Position numbers and translations under genes: made by a program
Part shown: piece after piece, positions 31,826 to 38,574 of the stretch
How positions within the stretch are numbered: position 1 is the first letter of the stretch
How the letters are laid out: every line of letters begins with the position of its first letter
Notes under the pieces: model-generated
Seen by the model: only the letters and a program-made list of their open reading frames with translations
Databases searched by the model: none
Told to the model about the DNA's origin: nothing
Assembly: GCA_013697295.1 (NCBI GenBank)
Contig: JACCXF010000318.1
Span: forward strand, 1 to 38,574
Direction: 5' to 3'
Length of the DNA: 38,574 nucleotides
Source: Actinomycetota bacterium
Lineage (GTDB): Bacteria; Actinomycetota; CADDZG01; WHSQ01

Positions 31826-33430
31826 TTAGCTCGACTTTCGACCCAGTCGCCTGGAGGCGATCCCCCTCACGAGATTCAATTCTTCCACCTTCAGTGCGGC
31901 TGCGAGCCCCAGGTAGGTCACCACTCCGACCACGACGGGAGCAACGACCGCAGCCACCTGGCCCCCGAATTCCTCGGTGGGGAAGATGCTCTCCGCCCCT
32001 CGTGAGGCCAGCCACACGAGGAGCCCCATGCCGGCGGCTGCGACCCCTATCCGAAGGAAGCTCCTCAGGATCCTGTGCCCATCGATGCCTCCGACCTTGC
32101 GACTGAGGTAGCGCCCCTGCAGCGTCACGCCGAACGCGTAGGCGACTGCGTGCCCGGCCGCCAGCCCGCGCACGCCGAACCACACGTACATCGGGATGTT
32201 GATGGCGGTGTTCAGGGCCACGGCTGCGCAGTTGATGAGAAACGGCGTCTTCGTGTTGTGCATCGCGTAGAAAGCGCGGAGGAAGAGCTGAAAGAGAGAG
32301 AAAGGGACCAAGCCGAGAACGAAGAAGCGGAGCACCGAAGCGACGAGCTCGGTCGAGCGCTCGGAGACGACTCCGCGTTCGAGAAGACGCACGATGGGTT
32401 CACCGAGAACGAAGTAACCCACTGCGGCGGGGAGGATCAGCAAGAAGGTCGCGCGCACGCCAACCGAGAGCCGCGACCGAAACCCGTCCCACCGTTCGTG
32501 CACCGCGTCCTCGCTCATGCCGGGTAGCAGGGCGGTTATGACCGAGACCGCGAAGAGGCCGTGCGGAAGCATGAAGAAAGTGAACGCGGTGATGTAGGCG
32601 GAGTAGTTGCCTACTTCGCTGCTCGCAAGGATCTGAGCGACGAAGTATCCGATCTGATTGACGACGACGTAACCGAGGACGAAGACGGAGAGCTTCGCCA
32701 GCTTTCGGACGGATGGGTGACGCAGCGCCACGGTGAGTCGATAACGGCCCAGCCCGCGAAGGAATGGAAGCTGCGCCAGAGCCATGAGTGCCACTCCGGC
32801 GGTGGTGCCGAGGCCTATCAAGAGCAGTTGACCGGTGGTGATCTCCTCGAGGGTCACCTTTCCATAGGCTTGGTGGAACGCGATGAAGATCGCGATCACC
32901 GCGAGATTGTTCAACACCGGGGTGTACATGGGAGCGCCGAATCGCTTGTGCGCGTTGAGCAATCCGGCCGTCATCGCAGCCAGTCCGTAGAAGATGATCT
33001 GAGGGATGAACAGTCTCAGGAGGAAGCTCATGGCCGGCTGCGCCACGGCCGCTTGGGCGTCGTCCAGCCGGTAGGTGTAGATGTCTGCGATCAGGGGCGC
33101 TGCGAGCATCCCGAGGATCGCGATGGCCGTAAGCGCTACCAGCGACACGTTGATGATGGCGCTCGCTACTTGCCATGCGCGCTCTCGACCCTCTTTCTCG
33201 AGGAGCTCGACGAATACCGGAACGAAGACCGAGGTCAGGATCCCGCCAAGGACCAACTCGTAGATGATGTTTGGAGCAGTGTTCGCGAAGTTGTATGTGT
33301 CTGCGAGCCCTCCGGTTTCCGTCACGATACCGAGCGTCGCCGTTATCGCCGCAAGCCTCAGAAGCCCCGTTGCGCGCGACAACACAGTGCCGATCGACAT
33401 CACCGCGGTCGCACGTGCTAGGGACTTCAA
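31826..33430 (-). CDS. murJ: Lipid II flippase MurJ (MviN)
   Basis: A 534-residue polytopic protein (about 14 helices) of the MOP superfamily, flipping lipid II to the outer face of the membrane for peptidoglycan synthesis. It begins MKSLARATAVMSIGTVLSRATGLLRLAAITATLG and has NTAPNIIYELVLGGILTSVFVPVF, an arginine-rich loop near residue 17-24 and the later HNTKTPFLINCAAVALNTAINI. The apparent start is TTG 33430, overlapping the stop of the DUF6049 gene (TTGA). Unlike mycobacterial MviN it lacks a fused pseudokinase. It is followed directly by a separate kinase gene. Confidence 0.95.
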   Translation of the reverse strand: MKSLARATAVMSIGTVLSRATGLLRLAAITATLGIVTETGGLADTYNFANTAPNIIYELVLGGILTSVFVPVFVELLEKEGRERAWQVASAIINVSLVALTAIAILGMLAAPLIADIYTYRLDDAQAAVAQPAMSFLLRLFIPQIIFYGLAAMTAGLLNAHKRFGAPMYTPVLNNLAVIAIFIAFHQAYGKVTLEEITTGQLLLIGLGTTAGVALMALAQLPFLRGLGRYRLTVALRHPSVRKLAKLSVFVLGYVVVNQIGYFVAQILASSEVGNYSAYITAFTFFMLPHGLFAVSVITALLPGMSEDAVHERWDGFRSRLSVGVRATFLLILPAAVGYFVLGEPIVRLLERGVVSERSTELVASVLRFFVLGLVPFSLFQLFLRAFYAMHNTKTPFLINCAAVALNTAINIPMYVWFGVRGLAAGHAVAYAFGVTLQGRYLSRKVGGIDGHRILRSFLRIGVAAAGMGLLVWLASRGAESIFPTEEFGGQVAAVVAPVVVGVVTYLGLAAALKVEELNLVRGIASRRLGRKSS

Positions 33431-35559
33431 GCGGGCGTCGTCTCGGTCGGCTGCCCGTTGACACCGCGCTTGCGCCGTTGCACAGCGCGTAACGCATAGA
33501 AGATGACCACGAACAGGAGGGCCGCGATCGTCAAGCCCAAGGCGACCCGATTCAGCTCCGTGGAACGGATGTAGATGCGCTTCTGGGTGACGGGCGATCC
33601 TTCCGGCGTCTCAACGAGGGCGTCCATCGCGAAGGTTCCGCTGGATTGCGCGGTCGCTTGGCGCTGGATGATCCTGTTGCCGGGGGGGATCGTCTCGGTG
33701 AAAGCCTCGTCTTCGAACCGGAGCTGCTGAGAAGCAAGCCTGAAATCGAGCGTGACTCTGTAGCCCGTATTGTTCGAGACGACGAAGGACACGGGGCCTT
33801 CTCTTGACGTGAGGGTGATCGCGTCCCGCCCGCTCATCCTGATCTTTGAGAACTCGTCCGACACTTCCTCGGCTGCGCGCGTCGCGTACTCCCGCCCCTC
33901 TTCCAGGCGAGAAGCATCGACCCACCACGACCGGCTTTGTGCGACGAGGAGGTTGCGTCGCAGTCGAACCAGGAGATCCTCCGGAGGACCGATCGATTTG
34001 AATTGCTCGACCACCGCCTGCGTTTCGGAGACCTGTGCGTAGTAGCTCTCGTCTGGTTGAAGGCTGGAGTCGGGCAGGTTGGGCACGACCCCCCGGACCT
34101 GCGGTCGCGTCCGCCGGAGACCTTCGCTGGGCGTAAGCGTGCGGAGCCAGGGAGCCGAGGCCAGCCCTCGGAAGAGTCGTCGCGAGAGGCCCGGCCCTGG
34201 ACGCCAGCCGGCGGGGATCGTTGCCTGGATGACCCGGTCGCGGACTCCCGGAAGTTCCTCCCGGATCATGGCCGTCTCGGCGAAGAAGCGTTGCAGCATG
34301 ACCTGCTTCTCGCCCTCTCGCTCCAATGCGCTGAGACGAGCCTGGAGGTTGCCGTCGGCGACGTAACCGACGGCTTCCTCCGCTTCGGATCGGACGCGCA
34401 CGGGACACGTGAATGACGGCGATTGCTCCGGACAACCGTTGAGCGGGTTGTCGGACCCTTCGAGTGAATCCGGCGAGAAGAAGGTTCGCGCGGCGATGCC
34501 GCTGATCCGTAGATCGTCGAGCGCTCCGGCGTCGAGCCTGCCCCCCGGCGGGAACAACCAGCGGGCGTTGATAACGGAGTCCGCGTGATCGGCCATCACC
34601 TGTTGACCGGTGCTCACCTGCCGGTCCGCGCTTTCGAGCTCGCTCACCAGAGCGGGCAGGTCCGGGAACGAATAGGGGACCAGCAGGGGCTGGACGCCCG
34701 CCGAGTCCAGGGTGTCGGTGAGGTCATCGAGCCAGGCGGCCGCGGTTCGAGCCTCGATCGAATCCTCCGGGACCTCCTCGACCTCGGTTGCGCTGGAGAC
34801 CCTCGTGTAGCCGTCGGCCATGTCGGCGATCTCCTCGACCAGCCTGGGCGTGGGCGCAAGACCCAGGTGGAGGTCGCCGGATTCCTCTTGGATCGCGTTC
34901 AACAATCCATCGAGCCAGCCGTCGAGCCGCAGCCCGGTTTCGAGGGGCCATCCACCGCTCGAAACGTCCTCGTGATAGTTGCCATCGGGCGCCCTCGCCG
35001 GAACATCATTGAGCGGCACGACCGGAACAAGAAGCAATCTGATCTCCGGCTCGCTTGGGTAGTAGATGAGTTGGGTGTGTTGTTCATCGAGTGTCTCGCC
35101 GGTGGTCGGATCCAGAACGGCGATCGTGAGCGGATACACGCCGGCCTCCCCCGGACCCAGGGGAAACAGCGCGGAGATCGGATCCTCCAGCCGGACCGAC
35201 TCGGTCCCACCCGGGCCGATGGCGCGCTGGAACTCCTTCGGGAACGCGTAAGTGGGTCCAAATCCTCCATCGAAGCTTTCCTCGAGCGAGGTGCGGCTCG
35301 TCAGACGTTCGTACCGGATCAGTTGAAGGGTGAAGCCGGTGAGCTCGGCCACGCCGTCGTTCTTGATCCGCATCTTGATGTCGAGGGGCCCAGAGTCGTC
35401 GTGCCACGGTGGCTGTCGGGTGAGGACTAGGCGAACCGGCGTCTCGATTAGGTCTCCCTGAGCGGCGACCGGTGTCCCGGCACCGGCTAGGGAGACGAGG
35501 GCGAGGGCGACAACGGCGAGCGCGAAACGACGCGGGGCGCGGCTAGAGATGAGTGACAT
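33427..35559 (-). CDS. DUF6049 family exported membrane protein (Rv3909-like)
   Basis: A 710-residue protein. A signal peptide (1-34, ends at VAAQ) precedes a large extracytoplasmic part of mixed beta structure (VRLVLTRQPPW, VAELTGFTLQLIRYER, EIRLLLVPVVPLND). A single C-terminal helix (about 680-700: ALGLTIAALLFVVIFYAL) and a basic tail (RAVQRRKRG) follow, so most of the protein faces outside. Its place before murJ matches Rv3909, which precedes the MurJ gene Rv3910 in mycobacteria. Function is unknown, with cell-wall assembly inferred from context. ATG 35559 gives the complete signal peptide. The longer frame to 35844 runs through the KGG gene. Confidence 0.8.
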   Translation of the reverse strand: MSLISSRAPRRFALAVVALALVSLAGAGTPVAAQGDLIETPVRLVLTRQPPWHDDSGPLDIKMRIKNDGVAELTGFTLQLIRYERLTSRTSLEESFDGGFGPTYAFPKEFQRAIGPGGTESVRLEDPISALFPLGPGEAGVYPLTIAVLDPTTGETLDEQHTQLIYYPSEPEIRLLLVPVVPLNDVPARAPDGNYHEDVSSGGWPLETGLRLDGWLDGLLNAIQEESGDLHLGLAPTPRLVEEIADMADGYTRVSSATEVEEVPEDSIEARTAAAWLDDLTDTLDSAGVQPLLVPYSFPDLPALVSELESADRQVSTGQQVMADHADSVINARWLFPPGGRLDAGALDDLRISGIAARTFFSPDSLEGSDNPLNGCPEQSPSFTCPVRVRSEAEEAVGYVADGNLQARLSALEREGEKQVMLQRFFAETAMIREELPGVRDRVIQATIPAGWRPGPGLSRRLFRGLASAPWLRTLTPSEGLRRTRPQVRGVVPNLPDSSLQPDESYYAQVSETQAVVEQFKSIGPPEDLLVRLRRNLLVAQSRSWWVDASRLEEGREYATRAAEEVSDEFSKIRMSGRDAITLTSREGPVSFVVSNNTGYRVTLDFRLASQQLRFEDEAFTETIPPGNRIIQRQATAQSSGTFAMDALVETPEGSPVTQKRIYIRSTELNRVALGLTIAALLFVVIFYALRAVQRRKRGVNGQPTETTPA

Positions 35560-35576
35560 GTGGGGGACAGCATAAG

Positions 35577-35606
35577 AAAGGCCCCCTCCTAGCGTGGAAG
35601 GGGGCG
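35577..35606 (-). terminator. Terminator of the KGG-repeat gene, just before the DUF6049 gene
   Basis: On the minus strand, GCCCCCT-(11 bases)-AGGGGGC is followed by CTTTCTTATG. It lies 21 bases after the KGG gene stop and 18 before the DUF6049 start, so it separates the stress gene from the nine-gene block, although readthrough is possible. Confidence 0.6.
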
Positions 35607-35626
35607 CTAGATCCGGGTCGAGGCCG

Positions 35627-35821
35627 TTACTTGGAGCCCCCGATGCGGCCGATCTTCTGATAGAACTCCGACCCGTATCGCTGTTTGGTGGTCTCGCCAC
35701 CTTTCTTGCCGCCGATCCGGCCGATGCGGCCGAAGTGCTCGTCGCCGTATCGATCTTTGGTGGTTCGTCCACCTTTGCGGCCCGCCTCGGCTCTCGACAT
35801 CTTGGTGCGCTTCTCTTCCAT
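35627..35821 (-). CDS. KGG-repeat stress-induced protein
   Basis: A 64-residue very hydrophilic protein with three copies of a KGG-type unit: SRAEAGRKGGRTTKDRYG, GRIGRIGGKKGGETTKQRYG and QKIGRIGGSK. The repeats match the con-10/GsiB-like stress-induced (KGG) family, expressed in desiccation, stationary phase or salt stress and probably acting as intrinsically disordered protectants. ATG 35821 has GGAGG about nine bases upstream. It stands alone on the minus strand between pilT-like and DUF6049 genes, with its own terminator. Confidence 0.9.
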   Translation of the reverse strand: MEEKRTKMSRAEAGRKGGRTTKDRYGDEHFGRIGRIGGKKGGETTKQRYGSEFYQKIGRIGGSK

Positions 35822-36005
35822 CCGACGGCCTCCCCACGGGTCAAGTGCTGCTTGATTCGTCCTGCTCTACCTACCCATGGGAAGGGCGGACGAAAACGGC
35901 CAGGAGCCTTTTCCGGTCCCCACTTTGGAACTTAATAGGGCCCTGGGGGGTGCCGATGAAGAGAGGGTACGCCCACCCACTCACGCCGCAAGGGGCCATC
36001 ATTTG

Positions 36006-37112
36006 ATGAACGAGAAACCAGTCGCCCAGAAGCGCAACGTCCACGATTTCCTCCGGTTCGTTGTGGACAAGAAGGCGTCGGACCTCCACGTGAAAGCGGG
36101 GGGTCCCCCCTACGTGCGGGTCAGCGGGCGCTTGTCGAAGACCGACTTCCCCGCCATGTCGTCCTCGGATTGCGAACGAGCGGCTATGGAGCTGATGGAT
36201 GAGGCTCAGGCCAAAGCGTTCAAAGAGCGGGGAGAGATCGACTTCGCTTACTCCGAGCACGGCCTGGGGCGTTTCCGCGTCAACGTGTTCCTCCAGCGTG
36301 GCAGCGTGGCGGTAGCCGCCCGTCGCGTCCTTCCGGGTAGTCCTGGGTTCGACACCCTCGGCCTGCCTCCGTCCGTGAAAACGCTGGCGGATGAGCAGCG
36401 CGGCCTTGTGCTCGTCACCGGGCCCACGTCCTCCGGCAAGACCACCACTACCGCCGCGATGATCAACCACGTCAACGCCACTCGCTCGTGTCACATCCTG
36501 ACGATCGAGGATCCGATCGAGATCCTGCATGCTGATCGGCAGGCGATCGTCAACCAGCGCGAGATAGGCCACGACACCGAAGACTTCGCCACAGCGATGC
36601 GCGCAGCGATGCGCCAGGATCCGGATGTCATCTTCGTTGGCGAGATCCGCGACCCCGAGACGGTAAAGGCCGCTCTCCAGGCGTCCGAGACCGGTCACCT
36701 CGTCATCTCCACCTTGCACACCACCGACGTGTCCGAGACCGTGAACCGCATCATCGACTTCTTCCCCCCGCACCAGCAGAAGCAGATCAGGGTTTCTCTC
36801 GCAGGCTCTCTCAAGGGCATCGTCTCGCAACGCCTGGTGCCTAGAGCTGATGCTCGTGGACTGGTTCCCGCCGTCGAGGTGCTCGTGATGAACGGTCGCA
36901 TCCGGGATCTGATCCTGAACGCCGAGCAGACGCACATGATCCACGACATCGTTGCCGAGTCCGACTTCTACGGGATGCAGACGTTCGATCAAGCCATGCT
37001 CTACCTCTATCGAGCGGGCCTGATCACCCTGGACGAAGCCATGACCGCCGCCACCAACCCGCACGACTTCCAGATCGCGCTCCGCCAAGAGGGACTTCAG
37101 CCGATCTCATAG
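36006..37112 (+). CDS. PilT/PilU-type twitching motility ATPase
   Basis: A 368-residue secretion-superfamily ATPase of the PilT group, which drives pilus retraction. The N-terminal domain has VVDKKASDLHVKAGGPPYVRVSGRL. Walker A is GPTSSGKTTTTAAM (near residue 140), the Asp box is TIEDPIEILH, the Walker B is DPDVIFVGEIRDPET and the His box is HLVISTLHTTDVSE, with the AIRNLI-type C-terminal motif replaced by GRIRDLILNAEQTHMI. ATG 36006 is chosen because AAGGGG (35990-35995) lies upstream. The frame extends to 35877 but without homology. No other pilus genes are in view, so retraction or a related secretion role is inferred from family. Confidence 0.9.
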   Translation: MNEKPVAQKRNVHDFLRFVVDKKASDLHVKAGGPPYVRVSGRLSKTDFPAMSSSDCERAAMELMDEAQAKAFKERGEIDFAYSEHGLGRFRVNVFLQRGSVAVAARRVLPGSPGFDTLGLPPSVKTLADEQRGLVLVTGPTSSGKTTTTAAMINHVNATRSCHILTIEDPIEILHADRQAIVNQREIGHDTEDFATAMRAAMRQDPDVIFVGEIRDPETVKAALQASETGHLVISTLHTTDVSETVNRIIDFFPPHQQKQIRVSLAGSLKGIVSQRLVPRADARGLVPAVEVLVMNGRIRDLILNAEQTHMIHDIVAESDFYGMQTFDQAMLYLYRAGLITLDEAMTAATNPHDFQIALRQEGLQPIS

Positions 37113-37158
37113 GCTGGCTGTATGCGCCACCTCGGTCGGCTAAACGTAGGCTGGGGGC

Positions 37159-38574
37159 ATGTCCCGACCTGAAAGTGAATCCGCGCGCGCCGCGTTCTCG
37201 GAGTTGCTGAAGCCTGGATCGCCGGTGCTCGGCCTGGCGGAGCGATTCCGTGCCGCATCGCAAGAGCTCTTCCTGGTTGGGGGGACCGTGCGGGATGCGT
37301 TTCTCGGCCGTCCGCACGAGGATCTTGATTTCGCTACCGACGCTCCTCCGGAGCGGACCCTTGAACTCGTTAAGCCTGAGGCGGAGGCGACCTGGCTGCA
37401 AGGGATGAAGTTCGGCACTGTGGGTGCTCGGATCTCTGGTTTGCATATGGAGATCACTACTTTTCGCACGGAGACATACGCGCCGGAGTCCCGTCATCCA
37501 GAAGTGGCGTTCGCTCCCACGATCGACTCCGACCTGTCCCGCCGAGACTTCACGGTCAATGCGATGGCTCTGCGGCTGCCCGAGAAAGAGGCCGTCGATC
37601 CGTTCGGCGGGTTAAGCGACCTGGACGCGCGCTTGCTTAGGACCCCGATCGAGCCGAGCGCCTCCTTCACGGACGATCCATTGCGGATGCTGCGCGCTTT
37701 TCGGTTCGCCTCCCAGCTCGACTTCAAGGTTCACGAGGAAGTGCTAACCGCGATCTCTGCACTTCGAGAGACATTGGCCTCTGTGTCAGCGGAAAGGATC
37801 CGAGATGAGTTCACGCGACTCATCATGGGAGGCAAACCCGGAATCGCATTGCAGCTTGCCGACCGGACCGGGATCGCCGAACTGTTCCTTCCCGAACTCT
37901 CGGCGCTGAAGTTGGAGCAAGATCCGGTTCACCAGCACAAGGATGTTTTCCTCCACACCCTTGCCGTCGTCGAACGAACGAGACAAGACGACGAGGAGCT
38001 GCGACTTGCGGCCCTCTTGCACGACATCGGAAAACCCAAGACCCGGCGGATCGAGCCCGCCGGGGTCACCTTCCACCACCATGAAGTAGTGGGGGCCGAG
38101 ATGGCCGCGAAGCGGTTGCGAGCCCTTCGGTTTCCGAACGAGACGGTGCTTGTGGTGAAGGAGCTGATCCGCCTCCACCACCGGTTCCATACCTACAGGC
38201 TGGGATGGTCGGATTCTGCGATCAGACGTTACGTGCGCGATGCGGGTCCCCTGCTCGGGAAGCTCAACGATCTCGTGCGCGCCGACTGCACCACTCAGAA
38301 CCCAGCCAAAGCTCGTGAGCTTGCCCGTCGGATGGACGAGCTCGAAGAGCGGATCAAACTCCTAGCCGAGCAGGAAGAGCTCGCCCGCATCCGGCCCCAG
38401 CTCGACGGTGTCCAGGTGATGGCTTACCTAGGCATGGAGCCGGGACCCGTCGTCGGCGAGGCCCTCCGCTTTCTGTTGGAGGTTCGGCTCGACGAAGGGA
38501 TCCTCGGCGAGGACGAGGCCTTCAGGCGACTCGACGCCTGGGCGCGGGACCGCGGGCTGGACCCCCCGGGGCTC
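37159..38574 (+). CDS. CCA-adding enzyme (tRNA nucleotidyltransferase) with HD domain, truncated by the window end
   Basis: The frame runs 472 codons to the window edge without a stop. The polymerase head has LVGGTVRDAFLGRPHEDLDFATDA (nucleotidyltransferase motif with two Asp), then SRRDFTVNAMALRLPEKEAVDPFGG and DDPLRMLRAFRFASQLDF (class II tRNA nucleotidyltransferase). An HD domain follows with LAALLHDIGKPKTR and later HHHEVVGAEMAAKRLRAL. It adds CCA to tRNAs, needed here since both visible tRNA genes lack an encoded CCA. ATG 37159 follows a G-rich run. A pcnA-like gene (Rv3907c) also lies close to this block in mycobacteria. Confidence 0.93.
   Translation, partial: MSRPESESARAAFSELLKPGSPVLGLAERFRAASQELFLVGGTVRDAFLGRPHEDLDFATDAPPERTLELVKPEAEATWLQGMKFGTVGARISGLHMEITTFRTETYAPESRHPEVAFAPTIDSDLSRRDFTVNAMALRLPEKEAVDPFGGLSDLDARLLRTPIEPSASFTDDPLRMLRAFRFASQLDFKVHEEVLTAISALRETLASVSAERIRDEFTRLIMGGKPGIALQLADRTGIAELFLPELSALKLEQDPVHQHKDVFLHTLAVVERTRQDDEELRLAALLHDIGKPKTRRIEPAGVTFHHHEVVGAEMAAKRLRALRFPNETVLVVKELIRLHHRFHTYRLGWSDSAIRRYVRDAGPLLGKLNDLVRADCTTQNPAKARELARRMDELEERIKLLAEQEELARIRPQLDGVQVMAYLGMEPGPVVGEALRFLLEVRLDEGILGEDEAFRRLDAWARDRGLDPPGL

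Noticed and set aside
33427-35844. A longer version of the DUF6049 protein that includes the region of the KGG gene
   Set aside because: The added residues are the antisense-free but differently framed shadow of the KGG gene, and a terminator-like hairpin and a good signal peptide argue for the start at 35559.
35877-36005. N-terminal extension of the PilT-like protein
   Set aside because: No conservation and no ribosome-binding site, while AAGGGG before 36006 supports the shorter form.
35822-36005. Possible riboswitch or small RNA upstream of the PilT-like gene
   Set aside because: The stretch is 184 bases with GC-rich segments but no recognisable GEMM, other riboswitch or conserved structure.

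Overview
The window is the replication-origin region of a high-GC actinobacterial chromosome. The class cannot be fixed from sequence alone, and a deep-branching, poorly cultured lineage is likely. The evidence is gene order: DUF3566 gene-gyrA-gyrB-dciA-recF-dnaN-dnaA on the minus strand, then rpmH-rnpA-yidD-yidC-jag-rsmG-parA-parB on the plus strand, then a minus-strand block that matches the mycobacterial Rv3909-Rv3910-sigM-rsmA-trxB2-(trxC)-cwlM block next to parAB. Frequent GTG and TTG starts and many 4-base ATGA/GTGA/TTGA gene overlaps fit this.

Bases 1-11344 are an accessory arm: the tail of an SCP2-like gene, an RlpA-like secreted protein, a frameshifted MFS transporter, a SemiSWEET sugar transporter, a four-helix membrane protein, a lipoprotein, a RibD/DHFR-like reductase, tRNA-Ala(TGC), thioredoxin, tRNA-Ile(GAT) with a DUF1684 gene starting almost directly on its 3' end, a four-gene osmoprotectant ABC importer (ATPase, two permeases, binding protein), a 49-residue membrane peptide, a saccharopine-dehydrogenase-like protein and the DUF3566 membrane protein. 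The importer's binding protein has the two halves of its domain in reversed order, a natural circular permutation, and is the most unusual item here.

Bases 11512-20593 hold gyrA, gyrB, dciA, recF, dnaN and dnaA, all transcribed leftwards. The dnaA-dnaN gap (18914-19171) has the architecture of a bacterial unwinding site: AT-rich DNA, TAG-type DnaA-trios, a short G-rich spacer and two abutting DnaA-box-like sites. A second, stronger set of DnaA boxes lies upstream of dnaA. gyrB has no recognisable start codon in its conserved reading frame.

Bases 21043-25801 are the tightly overlapped ribosome/RNase P/membrane insertion/segregation genes on the plus strand. At 25801/25802 the strand switches with no spacer. 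The block 25802-35559 reads back towards the origin as one nine-gene unit: DUF6049 protein, MurJ flippase, small membrane protein, Ser/Thr kinase with an extracellular discoidin-like domain, ECF sigma factor, zinc anti-sigma factor, thioredoxin reductase, M23 peptidase and a CwlM-like amidase. These genes couple lipid II export, kinase signalling, redox and envelope stress. A KGG-repeat stress protein, a solitary PilT ATPase and a truncated CCA-adding enzyme gene complete the right end.
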